From assembly GCA_004352715.1 (NCBI GenBank), contig SCFE01000086.1, positions 616,077 to 680,076 of the forward strand: a DNA stretch of 64,000 nucleotides, written 5' to 3'. Below the pieces are notes generated by a model that worked only from the letters and a program-made list of their open reading frames with translations, had not been told where the DNA came from and did no database searches. Positions 35,430 to 47,849 of the stretch are shown in pieces. The translations under genes were made by a program, and so were the position numbers. Every line of letters begins with the position of its first letter. Position 1 is the stretch's first letter. Source of the stretch: Hofstenia miamia. Lineage: Eukaryota; Xenacoelomorpha; Acoela.

Positions 35430-36020
35430 CAGTTAGAAAGTTATTTCAGTTGCTAATTTGATGTTTAAGAGATCTTTACTCAAATTCTGCTTATTTGTTA
35501 AATGAGTAATTCAAGTTTTTATGTATGTTTAAATGCATTTATCAGTTAAATTTGTAAACACTCATTTGTTGGGTTAGGGATGATATTTTTAAAACACATC
35601 ATTGACCATGATTGATAGACTGCATAAAAATCATAGTTTTCCCTTAAATATATTAAATTGATAATGAACCTCATAGAATAAATCTACAATAGAGTTCTAT
35701 AATGGAATCTATAACTTATAAATCATTGCTATCATAAAGTGCAACAAACTAAAGTAATTTACATAGCAATTGGCATAATCAAAGTTGAAAAACTGCACTA
35801 AAATGTAGTCTAATGCTAAAGTTATCAACTAGTAATAACCAAATTGATAATGACATTGTACCCAAAATACATCAACAACCACCCCAAACTTGTAATATGG
35901 TTCTCACTCTGCTTACTTCTTTGTGAAACATAATGCCATAGAAAAAAATAGCATAGAATAGTCAAGCAAATCCAGGACTGAGCAACAATATTTCAAAATT
36001 TGACAATTTCATTGCAAACA
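35430..36020 (-). repeat. Dispersed repeat X, second inverted copy
   Basis: Best match around 35,868-35,960 to the reverse complement of 37,960-38,060 (AAAATACATCAACAACCAC is shared). With 37,795-38,350 it forms a large inverted arrangement around repeat Y. Confidence 0.6.
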
Positions 36021-36899
36021 TATCAGTTAAACAATAACTGCTTAGCCCCTGTTGCTGTCAATATAAAGCCAGTACATGACATTCATTGACAAACCACACA
36101 GTAATCTCAGTGAAGGTTAATAGTATGTGGTTATTCAGCTGATATAGTGTTTCACCATTTACTTCTTTTCTGTAGTGCTTTGCAGCTCAGCTTCTACAGT
36201 GATTCCTATGCCCTTTTTTCCACAGCTTCAGTGATTGCCTGTTCCCTGGATCAGCTACATTACATTCTGCTTCTGTGGGTGAGTTTGATTCTCCAGAGAC
36301 CTGGATCTAATAATGTGGTCTTTTGCTTGTCAAAACTTTTTTATAGAGTTATGCAATATTGTAATGGCTTCACTATTTAACAAGGACTGCAGCTGCTGCT
36401 CAACAGCTTCAGTTTTTGACTACAATTTATTTCATTTACTTAACATAGTTTTAAGTTATTACATTTAGAATAAATAGTTTTAATAACTTTTACTTAACAA
36501 TAGTACATAATTAATAAGTTAGTCAACACCTTTGTATTTTACTTTTACAAAATTTACTGTTGATCTACTCTTATTAAGAAAAAAGGAAATTTTCATAATG
36601 TTTCTCAGCCAGGCTCTGTCGCAAAATAAGACCATGGCATTGAACTTGAACAAGTATTTACTAAATTTACTAATATTTAGGAGTTAGGGAAGTAAAATTT
36701 TGTACTGCTCATTTAGTCAAAGAGTGTAAAGGAAATCAAAGACCTTAAGGTTTTCTAACAACTTCACTAATTTGATATCATTTTAGTAGCTTAAAATATG
36801 AAACAAGTTAATAATGAACAATCTTTTACTTCTTATTTCATGTTTTATTTCTTTAATCACAACATGCCATTCATTTGGAATTACTACCATTACATATAT

Positions 36900-37460
36900 A
36901 AATAATGAATCAGCATTTGCTCATGCATTTACTAACATCATTAGATTTAAAAAATGTTATCAGTGCAAGCAATAAAAACTCCTACAATTTAAACTAAAAA
37001 GCATGATTGCATTGTTGGTAAAACAGTCACAATGCTGGGAATTAAGCTAAAACCTTACTAACCCCAAGCTTGCATCTATCTTATTTAAAATAATAATAAT
37101 AAAATATGATAGTATATAGGAAATGTGATTCTAATTGTATAACTAATACAGACAGTATCAAGCATCACAGTACTAATATAAATGTAATACTATGGCAAGA
37201 TAAATACACAGTAGAATCCTGTTAACTGGATCAAGCTAAATACCAATTAAGTTTAAAAATAGTTCAAATTAAACTATTTATTTTAAAAAGTTATTAGGTT
37301 AAAAATTACTAATGCAATATTAATAAATTAAGAGGTTTTTGATAACAAACTTTTTTAACATTTACCTTGCTTGTTTTTTTCTATCAGTTTTGTTGTAACT
37401 TTTGGAACTACATGAATCAGGTTTATTTATTTTAAATTTCAAATGGAAACTAATGTAATG
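36900..37460 (+). repeat. Dispersed repeat Y, copy 2
   Basis: Matches 11,330-11,960 in direct orientation; lies between inverted and direct copies of repeat X. Confidence 0.6.
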
Positions 37461-37794
37461 GCCTCACATGTAGAGCAGTGTTTACTACCCAGTAAACATA
37501 GAACTGTTGTAATGATCTTGCAGAACAACATAATAATGGCAATAAACCAACTGTACAAATCAACGTCTTTTCACAATAAAACAAAAAATTATCAATAAAA
37601 ATGCAGTTTTTTAAAAATTTATCTTCAAATTGTCATAATACTAAAATTATGCTTATTTTTAAATATTTTTTTGCTAGATGGAATTTTACACCACTATTAA
37701 TCTGCACTATAAACACCACTCAAACTATTCAACACCTATTAAATGCCAATACACCACAAAAACAATGTTGTTACAACAGTTCTATGTTTACTGG

Positions 37795-38350
37795 GTAGGC
37801 ATTGGCTTCTATCTAATAGACTAGAGTTTGACAAGGACTTAGGGTTTTGGGATACACTTATGATTTTCTATTCTATCTATAAGAGATTCATTGTTTAGCC
37901 AATATGTTTAAAATAAGATTATTGACAATAGGAATATAGTGGCTCAGTTCTTGTCTTCTGTGGTATAATGTTTCATAAAGATGGTTGCTGTAGAAGAGAA
38001 GGAAGCCAAGTGAGAAACCCATTACATAGTTGTGGTTGTTGATGTATTTTTTCATAACTTCATCATCAGTTGTTTCACTACTACTCAACAACTTTGTTTT
38101 GTAACTACATTTTATTGATATAGCTTTGATTTTAGAAATTATAGTGCAAATGGCTCTATTGTTTATTGTACTTAATGATAACAATGATTTGCTAATTAGT
38201 CAACATCTTTGTAATATACTTTAAGATATTTACTGATAATCTAATTAATGAAATAAAACAATGATTTTTATAAGGTCTTTTGACCAGGGTTGATGACATT
38301 TTAAGATCATTAAATTTTTTCTCAATAAACAAGCATTTACTAACTGAAAC
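37795..38350 (+). repeat. Dispersed repeat X, copy 2 (direct)
   Basis: Aligns with 9,285-9,826 over most of its length, including the block ending GACCAGGGTTGATGACATTT. Confidence 0.65.
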
Positions 38351-38799
38351 ATGTTTGCATTTGAAGTAAAAGCTTGAATAACTCATTGAATATAGAGTAT
38401 GAATTGAGTGTATCCTTGTTAAAATTTAATTTGTTTTTTCAGGGATCTATGCATCACATGTAAAGAGTTACATTTCATTTTTCAAATGCATTCCTTGTAA
38501 AAATTCTATGCATTTAAGGCATTTTCACAAATATCAAAAATACAAATACAGAAAAACATTTGTCATATTTAAACATTACAGGCATATAAAATATAGACTA
38601 ACATGATAAGAGCAGACTTGTTTTCAGAAAAATTAAACATGCTTTATGTAAAAATATGCAATTTCACTTTCTAAAAAATTATACATGCAATGCTATTAGT
38701 AAGATTCATACATATATATGCTTTCTTTATACACTGTTATAACATTAGTTTTACACAGTTGTAGACTTTCCACACTGGTCTTCCTTTGCATTACTCAAC

Positions 38800-39288
38800 T
38801 TTTGCATTTCTTTTGTTTATGCATATTTTCAGGCTTTACACATTTGCAGATTGTTACAACTTTTTTATACTTTGCATATCTTTTTGAGTTTATTTGGTTT
38901 ATGGTTTTTGTGTGGCCATAAACTTTTATATGACTTCCTTACTTTGTAAATTAAAATTAGTTATTCACATGGTATGGAATCAATGTGTGAATGCATTCTC
39001 CACTTTTTTTATATTATAGTAGCCAATGAAATGNNNNNNNNNNNNNNNNNNNNNTTTTGCATTTCTTTTGTTTATGCATATTTTCAGGCTTTACACATTT
39101 GCAGATTGTTACAACTTTTTTATACTTTGCATATCTTTTTGAGTTTATTTGGTTTATGGTTTTTGTGTGGCCATAAACTTTTATATGACTTCCTTACTTT
39201 GTAAATTAAAATTAGTTATTCACATGGTATGGAATCAATGTGTGAATGCATTCTCCACTTTTTTTATATTATAGTAGCCAATGAAATG
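38800..39288 (+). repeat. 234-bp exact duplication flanking a 21-N gap (assembly artefact)
   Basis: 38,800-39,033 and 39,055-39,288 are the same sequence and meet at the N run 39,034-39,054. An exact duplicate flanking a small gap is the signature of two overlapping contig ends that were not merged. Confidence 0.85.
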
Positions 39289-40647
39289 AGAAAATTTCAT
39301 TGTTAAGTGAAATCACAGCTAAATTGACTGAACTTTCATTTCAATTTGCCAGAATAATTATGAATTTGATCTATTATTTAACATGAAATGAAAAAAATGG
39401 ATTTCCTATTGTGAAGCTGATTCATCCATCATGTAACAACTAATTAAAAATAAACTACTGAAGCATGGCAATTTTGAATAGATATGGTTTACTAGATAGA
39501 ACAAAGAACTACTGTGTTTTTGTAAACAAACAACTCATTTATCTTTAAAATACAATTTTATTTCATTATTTATTAGTTGAGTATTTTTTTTGAATTTCTT
39601 TTTAGTTTTAGTTAATTCACCATTCCATTTCTTTCTTGAGTTATGTTGTTTAGCTATTATAATCTCTATGGAAACTTGAACATGGTGTTCTTGACCAAAA
39701 TAAACCCATATAGCATTCCCTCAGTGTTTGTACAAAATTCTTTTGAAGATACAACAGGATTTATGTTTTAGAATAACATTCAACAACCCTCATCCAATCT
39801 CCATAAAATTGAATAATGATTTTGTTTTTACTAGGGAAGTTTGCATCCTTCCCTTATAAATTATCATATTGTATTGTAAAAACTAAACAAGTGCTACTAG
39901 ATCAAGCAATTTATCAATCACTACCACATTGTTTACAGGCATATTTTTTACACATTTTCTTAAATTCAGTTGTTTTAAAGGATTGATAATTGACCAGCCA
40001 GAAAACTTCTTTTTGTTTTATCATCAACCAATTGATCAACAATGCTGGCTTTATGCAATTATTCATTCTCCCATCATTTATGCATTTATCAATTTTCCAA
40101 AACCCCTTTCAAATAAATATATATGAATTTTAATGTCTAAAATTTTCACTGAATTTTCCTTTTTCACAATAAATGGTTAACATACTAACAATTCTCCTTG
40201 TGTAAAATATGACTAATTCAAAACCCTGGCTAAAATTCATATTTGAAGTATATCTAATTTTACAAATTAATTTTTAATCATTTTGGAGATGATGTCACAC
40301 TAGCCTGCTTAATATTTTTATTATAGCAAACAAGTGGCTCACACATTTAAATCTTCTGCAAGGACAAAAGTAAGCTCTTTTTGTCCTCAATTATTTGTCA
40401 AATAATTTTCATTTTAACAAATACATAATTTTAACTATTTTGGGATAGATGACACATCATGATATTTTGTTAACTAATCATTACAATAATTCTTTCCTTC
40501 TTGAAATTTTCATCCCTAAGTTTCCTAAGGTAAAATTTGCCTGAGAACTTTGCCTCCATACATGAAGGGTAGCAGATTTAGAACAATGTAAGTTGTTGTT
40601 AACTTTTTAAGTAATGCATTTTTGAATTTGTATAGCAAAATTTGAAT
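39289..40647. other. AT-rich stretch, nothing recognised
   Basis: No supported coding block or repeat. Confidence 0.4.
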
Positions 40648-41142
40648 ACATCTGAATGATTTCATTATATTCAAAAAATATTCTTCAAATGAGGAAAATT
40701 CAAATGAATTTAATGTCATCTCCCCTCAAAATAATAAGAAATATATGACCCCAAAACTCATAATTTCAAACAAAACACTAAAAAATAAAAATGGTTTTTT
40801 AAATGAAAAGGAATGCAAGAAGGTTATGAACAACATTGAAAAATCCATCAAAAAATTGGAAATGTCTCCTATTGATCAAGCAATTGTATCAAAAAATAAT
40901 GATATTGTTCTTTTTTGCCAATCTGAAGAAAAGGCAGAAAAAACAATGGAGGAATTGGGAAAAATAAAAGGCATTAATATAAAAAAATCGAGTAAATTTT
41001 TGCCTAAGCTTAAGTTATCAAATATACCAATATATAAAGAAATTGAAGATATTAACAATTTCAAAGTCAAACTTTACAATTCTAATCCTATTCTAAAAAA
41101 TGTTTACACTGAGGAATTGACTGTAATTTTTTTAAATGTAAA
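40648..41142 (+). pseudogene. Non-LTR retrotransposon ORF1 (gag-like) fragment, cut by a gap
   Basis: The frame is open from about 40,648 to the N gap, with a candidate ATG at 40,745. It encodes a Lys-rich N-terminus followed by DIVLFCQSEEKAEKTMEEL and LPKLKLSNIP, matching the RRM-like domain pattern of ORF1 proteins in Jockey- and I-type LINEs (strand, helix with AEK..., then P.L.I.N.P). ORF1 binds the element RNA. The CCHC knuckles and ORF2 would lie in the unsequenced part. No stop is visible, so this copy may be fairly young, although its CpG content is low. Confidence 0.6.
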
Positions 41143-42142
41143 NNNNNNNNNNNNNNNNNNNNNNNNNNNNNNNNNNNNNNNNNNNNNNNNNNNNNNNNNN
41201 NNNNNNNNNNNNNNNNNNNNNNNNNNNNNNNNNNNNNNNNNNNNNNNNNNNNNNNNNNNNNNNNNNNNNNNNNNNNNNNNNNNNNNNNNNNNNNNNNNNN
41301 NNNNNNNNNNNNNNNNNNNNNNNNNNNNNNNNNNNNNNNNNNNNNNNNNNNNNNNNNNNNNNNNNNNNNNNNNNNNNNNNNNNNNNNNNNNNNNNNNNNN
41401 NNNNNNNNNNNNNNNNNNNNNNNNNNNNNNNNNNNNNNNNNNNNNNNNNNNNNNNNNNNNNNNNNNNNNNNNNNNNNNNNNNNNNNNNNNNNNNNNNNNN
41501 NNNNNNNNNNNNNNNNNNNNNNNNNNNNNNNNNNNNNNNNNNNNNNNNNNNNNNNNNNNNNNNNNNNNNNNNNNNNNNNNNNNNNNNNNNNNNNNNNNNN
41601 NNNNNNNNNNNNNNNNNNNNNNNNNNNNNNNNNNNNNNNNNNNNNNNNNNNNNNNNNNNNNNNNNNNNNNNNNNNNNNNNNNNNNNNNNNNNNNNNNNNN
41701 NNNNNNNNNNNNNNNNNNNNNNNNNNNNNNNNNNNNNNNNNNNNNNNNNNNNNNNNNNNNNNNNNNNNNNNNNNNNNNNNNNNNNNNNNNNNNNNNNNNN
41801 NNNNNNNNNNNNNNNNNNNNNNNNNNNNNNNNNNNNNNNNNNNNNNNNNNNNNNNNNNNNNNNNNNNNNNNNNNNNNNNNNNNNNNNNNNNNNNNNNNNN
41901 NNNNNNNNNNNNNNNNNNNNNNNNNNNNNNNNNNNNNNNNNNNNNNNNNNNNNNNNNNNNNNNNNNNNNNNNNNNNNNNNNNNNNNNNNNNNNNNNNNNN
42001 NNNNNNNNNNNNNNNNNNNNNNNNNNNNNNNNNNNNNNNNNNNNNNNNNNNNNNNNNNNNNNNNNNNNNNNNNNNNNNNNNNNNNNNNNNNNNNNNNNNN
42101 NNNNNNNNNNNNNNNNNNNNNNNNNNNNNNNNNNNNNNNNNN
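41143..42142. other. 1,000-N scaffold gap
   Basis: Exactly 1,000 Ns; the size is a placeholder. Apparent ORFs across this and the gaps at 43,527-44,526, 45,719-46,718, 47,850-48,849 and 49,904-50,903 are artefacts. Confidence 0.99.
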
Positions 42143-43382
42143 AACCAACGTCATTGATAAATGTGAGAAGTGCCTGCTAAACAACTTCCACCACTTCCTG
42201 CAGCAGCGCACTGAAATGGAATCACGATCAGCAGAAGGCCCGAATGAATTAGTGCATGTCGACTTGGAACAACTGTCCAAAGATGATGAAGGTTTTCAGC
42301 ACTTGCTTGTGATTGTAGATCACTTCACTAAGTTCGCCCGCATAATTCCTCTTAATAGCACCACCGCCAAGGTCGTAGCCGACAAAATCCTTAAAGAGTG
42401 GATCCTCAAGTATGGGCCGATGCGCAAACTAGTTTCTGATCGAGGTCCACAATTTGAGAGCAACCTCTTACGTGTACTTATGCTCGAACTAGAAATAATT
42501 CATGAGTTAGCAACCGCTTACCACCACCAGGCTAATGGTTTAGTGGAGAGATTGAATCGCACTCTCATTAAATTAATTTGAGTAGCTTTGTCTCGAGCCG
42601 CCGGAAAGCAATGGAAGCGAATTATCGAAGGCGTTGAATATTTTTATAACACTTCAGTTCACGCGACAACTGGGATAAGTCCCTTCAAAGCTATGTTTGG
42701 CAGGGAAGCCGCCACTTCATTAGCGATGATGTTCCCAAAATACGCTGAGACTAGTGTGGATAACTATGTGAGCAGATTACTCACTGATATGCAACAAATT
42801 CATCTAACTATTTGTCACAATACCAACCAATCCAGCATCCGGCAAAAGAAGAACTTCAATAAAAAATTATATGGTGAACCTCATAAGCGTGGTGATAAAG
42901 TTTTTGCCTACTTACCCCGCATCACAACTGATAGCCACCAGGTACGGAAACTCACTAACGATTGGCAAGGCCCATTTACAATCGAAAAAGTGCTTGATCA
43001 CAATACATACACCTTAAACAACGGTAAAACGGTACACTTTCAGAGGCTTAAGAGAGCCATAAAAGACATAGAGCATGTAATTATAGATGATAATAATGAA
43101 TTTACGCTAGTAGATAACGGTGTCGATGTATACGAAAAATACGATAATTTAACTAGTTTTTCCGAAGATGATTTTTCCGACACCGAGTACAATTGTGACA
43201 ATGTAACTACTGAGAATCTGGAACCACGTACACTCCCCCCAAGAAGGGCGAGAACTACTTATGATCCCAACATTTGGGATTTAAATCTTATAACTGCATT
43301 TAGAAATGAAACCAATAAACCACAAGAGAGAGTCGCCAGCTCCACCTGTCTGCCGCCGAGTACGAAGGAGGATGGAGGGTAG
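42143..43382 (+). pseudogene. G2 pol: integrase core, GPY/F domain and C-terminal tail
   Basis: From the gap edge the frame reads the CEKC half of the HHCC finger, then the catalytic Asp (HVDLEQLS, GAC at 42,261), Asp (LVSDRGPQF) and Glu (NGLVERLNR). A single TGA at 42,578-42,580 stands where the near-identical copy at 45,148-45,718 has CGA (Arg). The frame resumes through YFYNTSVHATTG, DWQGPFTIEKVL (GPY/F) and DPNIWDLNLITAF and stops at TAG 43,380-43,382. Apart from that CpG-type stop it is intact, so the copy is young. The stop overlaps the ORF3 start. Confidence 0.88.
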
Positions 43383-43526
43383 CCAACCTGGACAACATGC
43401 CTCACCTAGGTGTGGGAGACACGTTTCTTCGCTTGCTGAGGCCCGTACAAGGAAAAGAGGACGTCAGGAAGGTGCCGAGCAGAATCTGATTCAGTGTGGG
43501 CAACACATTGCTCCACAACTCAGATG
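43372..43526 (+). CDS. G2 ORF3, N-terminal start (cut by gap)
   Basis: ATG at 43,372 lies 8 bases before the pol TAG in the +1 frame (ATGGAGGGTAG), just as in G1. The 51 visible codons are rich in Gln, Arg and Ser. The rest of ORF3 is seen on other contigs (46,719-47,849 and 52,239-53,233). Confidence 0.55.
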
Positions 43527-44526
43527 NNNNNNNNNNNNNNNNNNNNNNNNNNNNNNNNNNNNNNNNNNNNNNNNNNNNNNNNNNNNNNNNNNNNNNNNNN
43601 NNNNNNNNNNNNNNNNNNNNNNNNNNNNNNNNNNNNNNNNNNNNNNNNNNNNNNNNNNNNNNNNNNNNNNNNNNNNNNNNNNNNNNNNNNNNNNNNNNNN
43701 NNNNNNNNNNNNNNNNNNNNNNNNNNNNNNNNNNNNNNNNNNNNNNNNNNNNNNNNNNNNNNNNNNNNNNNNNNNNNNNNNNNNNNNNNNNNNNNNNNNN
43801 NNNNNNNNNNNNNNNNNNNNNNNNNNNNNNNNNNNNNNNNNNNNNNNNNNNNNNNNNNNNNNNNNNNNNNNNNNNNNNNNNNNNNNNNNNNNNNNNNNNN
43901 NNNNNNNNNNNNNNNNNNNNNNNNNNNNNNNNNNNNNNNNNNNNNNNNNNNNNNNNNNNNNNNNNNNNNNNNNNNNNNNNNNNNNNNNNNNNNNNNNNNN
44001 NNNNNNNNNNNNNNNNNNNNNNNNNNNNNNNNNNNNNNNNNNNNNNNNNNNNNNNNNNNNNNNNNNNNNNNNNNNNNNNNNNNNNNNNNNNNNNNNNNNN
44101 NNNNNNNNNNNNNNNNNNNNNNNNNNNNNNNNNNNNNNNNNNNNNNNNNNNNNNNNNNNNNNNNNNNNNNNNNNNNNNNNNNNNNNNNNNNNNNNNNNNN
44201 NNNNNNNNNNNNNNNNNNNNNNNNNNNNNNNNNNNNNNNNNNNNNNNNNNNNNNNNNNNNNNNNNNNNNNNNNNNNNNNNNNNNNNNNNNNNNNNNNNNN
44301 NNNNNNNNNNNNNNNNNNNNNNNNNNNNNNNNNNNNNNNNNNNNNNNNNNNNNNNNNNNNNNNNNNNNNNNNNNNNNNNNNNNNNNNNNNNNNNNNNNNN
44401 NNNNNNNNNNNNNNNNNNNNNNNNNNNNNNNNNNNNNNNNNNNNNNNNNNNNNNNNNNNNNNNNNNNNNNNNNNNNNNNNNNNNNNNNNNNNNNNNNNNN
44501 NNNNNNNNNNNNNNNNNNNNNNNNNN
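43527..44526. other. 1,000-N scaffold gap
   Basis: Exactly 1,000 Ns. Confidence 0.99.
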
Positions 44527-45718
44527 AAAACTCAGAACATCCAAGAAGAATTATGGCGCAACTAAGTGCGAAATGCTCGCACTCATAGAATATCTGAAAA
44601 AATTTCGTTAATTTATACTTGGCCGTAAGTTCACTGTGCGAACTGATAATAGCGCATTGGCTTGGTTAAAGAAATTCAGCGGCGACAGACCATAGTAGTG
44701 AGATGGATCGAATATTTAAACAACTTCACGTTTACCATCAAACATCGCCCTGGAAGGCTTCACTTGAACGCAGACTATTGGACGGCTCTTCCGAGTTACG
44801 AATGCGATCTCAAAAAGCCAGGTGGCGAAAAGGTACCCTTTTCCTTTATCCCACACACTGAGTATCAGCTGATACCCGAGATAAGTGCCGATCGAAATGG
44901 AAAACCGATTCTCGCGATATCGCTAAAAGAAGAGATCTCAGAAGAAGAGATCATTCGCTACCAGCACCGCGACTGGATCTTGGATCAGATAATGCGGAGA
45001 ATGAAGGACCCCTACTTCCCTACTGCACCAGAGGTAAATCGTCATTTCCACCACTACAATTGGTGCGTAACTGATAAAGGTTTATTATATGTGAAGAGCA
45101 AACATAGCAATCGTCTAGCCATCCCGGAATACTTCAAGTGAGACTTAGTGCGTAGAGTCCACGAGCAAGGTCACCTCGGCATTCTTCAAACTGAGAAGAC
45201 GTTTAACTCTAGATATGTGACCACAGGAATCTGCACCGCTGTAACCAACGTCATTGATAAATGTGAGAAGTGCCTGCTAAACAACCTCCACCACTTCCCG
45301 CAGCAGCGCACTGAAATGGAATCACGATCGGCAGAAGGCCCGAATGAATTAGTGCATGTCAACTTGGAACAACTGTCCAAAGATGATGAAGGTTTTCAGC
45401 ACTTGCTTGTGATTGTAGATCACTTCACTAAGTTCGCCCGCATAATTCCTCTTAATAGCACCACTGCCAAGGTCGTAGCCGACAAAATCCTTAAAGAGTG
45501 GATCCTCAAGTATGGGCCAATGCGCAAACTAGTTTCAGATCGAGGCCCACAATTTGAGAGCAACCTCTTATGCGCACTTATGCTCGAACTAGAAATAATT
45601 CATGAGTTAACAACCGCCTACCACCACCAGGCTAATGGCTTGGTGGAGAGATTGAATCGCACTCTCATTAAACTAATTCGAGTAGCTTTGTCTCGAGCCG
45701 CCAGAAAGCAATGGAAGC
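44527..45718 (+). pseudogene. G2 pol: RNase H and integrase (second copy)
   Basis: The contig begins in RNase H (SKKNYGATKCEMLAL, then VRTDNSALAWLKKFSG with the RTDN Asp). After a small frame slip near 44,690 comes TIVVRWIEYL and the linker to integrase. HEQGHLG and CEKCLLN form the HHCC finger. In the core the first catalytic position is Asn (HVNLEQLS, AAC at 45,361) where the copy at 42,261 has Asp; the change GTCGAC to GTCAAC is a CpG transition. The second Asp (VSDRGPQF) and Glu (GLVERLNR) are kept. Two further stops lie at 44,609-44,611 and about 45,139. The contig ends at a gap. Confidence 0.88.
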
Positions 45719-46718
45719 NNNNNNNNNNNNNNNNNNNNNNNNNNNNNNNNNNNNNNNNNNNNNNNNNNNNNNNNNNNNNNNNNNNNNNNNNNNNNNNNNN
45801 NNNNNNNNNNNNNNNNNNNNNNNNNNNNNNNNNNNNNNNNNNNNNNNNNNNNNNNNNNNNNNNNNNNNNNNNNNNNNNNNNNNNNNNNNNNNNNNNNNNN
45901 NNNNNNNNNNNNNNNNNNNNNNNNNNNNNNNNNNNNNNNNNNNNNNNNNNNNNNNNNNNNNNNNNNNNNNNNNNNNNNNNNNNNNNNNNNNNNNNNNNNN
46001 NNNNNNNNNNNNNNNNNNNNNNNNNNNNNNNNNNNNNNNNNNNNNNNNNNNNNNNNNNNNNNNNNNNNNNNNNNNNNNNNNNNNNNNNNNNNNNNNNNNN
46101 NNNNNNNNNNNNNNNNNNNNNNNNNNNNNNNNNNNNNNNNNNNNNNNNNNNNNNNNNNNNNNNNNNNNNNNNNNNNNNNNNNNNNNNNNNNNNNNNNNNN
46201 NNNNNNNNNNNNNNNNNNNNNNNNNNNNNNNNNNNNNNNNNNNNNNNNNNNNNNNNNNNNNNNNNNNNNNNNNNNNNNNNNNNNNNNNNNNNNNNNNNNN
46301 NNNNNNNNNNNNNNNNNNNNNNNNNNNNNNNNNNNNNNNNNNNNNNNNNNNNNNNNNNNNNNNNNNNNNNNNNNNNNNNNNNNNNNNNNNNNNNNNNNNN
46401 NNNNNNNNNNNNNNNNNNNNNNNNNNNNNNNNNNNNNNNNNNNNNNNNNNNNNNNNNNNNNNNNNNNNNNNNNNNNNNNNNNNNNNNNNNNNNNNNNNNN
46501 NNNNNNNNNNNNNNNNNNNNNNNNNNNNNNNNNNNNNNNNNNNNNNNNNNNNNNNNNNNNNNNNNNNNNNNNNNNNNNNNNNNNNNNNNNNNNNNNNNNN
46601 NNNNNNNNNNNNNNNNNNNNNNNNNNNNNNNNNNNNNNNNNNNNNNNNNNNNNNNNNNNNNNNNNNNNNNNNNNNNNNNNNNNNNNNNNNNNNNNNNNNN
46701 NNNNNNNNNNNNNNNNNN
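45719..46718. other. 1,000-N scaffold gap
   Basis: Exactly 1,000 Ns. Confidence 0.99.
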
Positions 46719-47849
46719 GCACAGAGTGACCAGCTCCTCAACGAGATCCGCACCATTTGGTCCAACTTAAAAGCAGACTTTAATCCTGAATCTGATTGGC
46801 CCGCGCTAGACATCTCCAGTCCATCTCAAACATACCATTCGTCCATAGAACGCACACTGTGAGAGATAAAGGTATCTTACAACAACCAAGACAAAAAGAA
46901 TTTTAAAGAGCGTCTTTTCGCTGAGAAAAACGTTCCCGACATCTACGCGAGGGGAGCCATATGGATATTAGCAATTTATTTAACAAAGGACCCTCAACTT
47001 CAACTACCAATGCCACATGAGAAAAGAACAGCTCTAACTAAAACAACCACTCATGAAATAGCCGTGTGCCCACTAACGTGGAAAGTGAAAAATTGGCTTC
47101 TGTACAAATGCAGCCATCCGTCATCTCAGGGAAAGACCAAATGCGCGATGGACAAGTTCAAAAAATATTATGCCCGACTGATGGGGGCGAGCAGTGTGAT
47201 CGGGAAGATGTCAATCATGTTAATCAGTAGCGGACTCGGCATTTGTTCGTCGGACATAAATATTTTCTCAGACACCGAGAAAAAGTATATGTGGGGAGCC
47301 ACAGCCGAGACGAAATTCGCCATCTTTTCGTCCGAAAACGCTCCTTTGAGCACAAGAAGGTTCGTGGAGAGAATGCCGGGGTCTACACAGCAATTTCGTG
47401 AGCAAGTTTCGAAGTTCAACATGCAAGGTAAGAATGAACTTTTATTCAATACACAGCAGATGAGATACCCCGAATGTGGATATGATCAATTTGCCAAATC
47501 AGCCCGGCATGTCAGCAAGGAGGGAAAGATCATCCCCATCACCATCTTCGACCAGGTAATGAAAACACCAGAGCAGTTTTTTCGAGAAGAGGAACTGTTG
47601 TCATCGTCCGCCGTGCAGATGTCCCCCCACATTCGCGATCTGATAGAGCGAGTTAACTTAGAGANCATCTTAATGGTTGAGCATGACCCCAATGAATTTT
47701 TGGACGATCTCAGTGTGCAGCAGAGAGTGCTAGTTGATAGTCGCGACAAGGACGTCCTCTCATTAATGAAGTGGTGCCTCACAGAGATGTTTACGAAGGA
47801 GGAGTTGGTCATTTTACAATCCCCAGGGCGACACGTTGCTCTGGATGTA
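46719..47849 (+). pseudogene. G2 ORF3, middle part (377 codons)
   Basis: One frame is open across the whole contig except for a TGA at 46,860-46,862. It aligns with G1 ORF3 from about 18,870 to 17,725: SDWPALDISSPSQTYH, then AEKNVPDIYARGAIWIL, then HEIAVCPLTWKVKNWLL and IGKMSIMLIS. No membrane span, signal peptide or known catalytic motif is visible. It is a mixed-charge, probably soluble protein. Codon and CpG use match G2 pol. The function is unknown; its place after pol is that of env in retrovirus-like elements. One N lies at 47,665. Confidence 0.8.

Noticed and set aside
36147-36380. 77-codon ORF starting MFHHLLLFCSALQL
   Set aside because: Hydrophobic, low-complexity translation in old AT-rich DNA with no recognisable family or splice context.
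38800-39288. Biological tandem duplication of 234 bp
   Set aside because: The copies are identical and meet at a 21-N gap, which is what unmerged overlapping contig ends look like.
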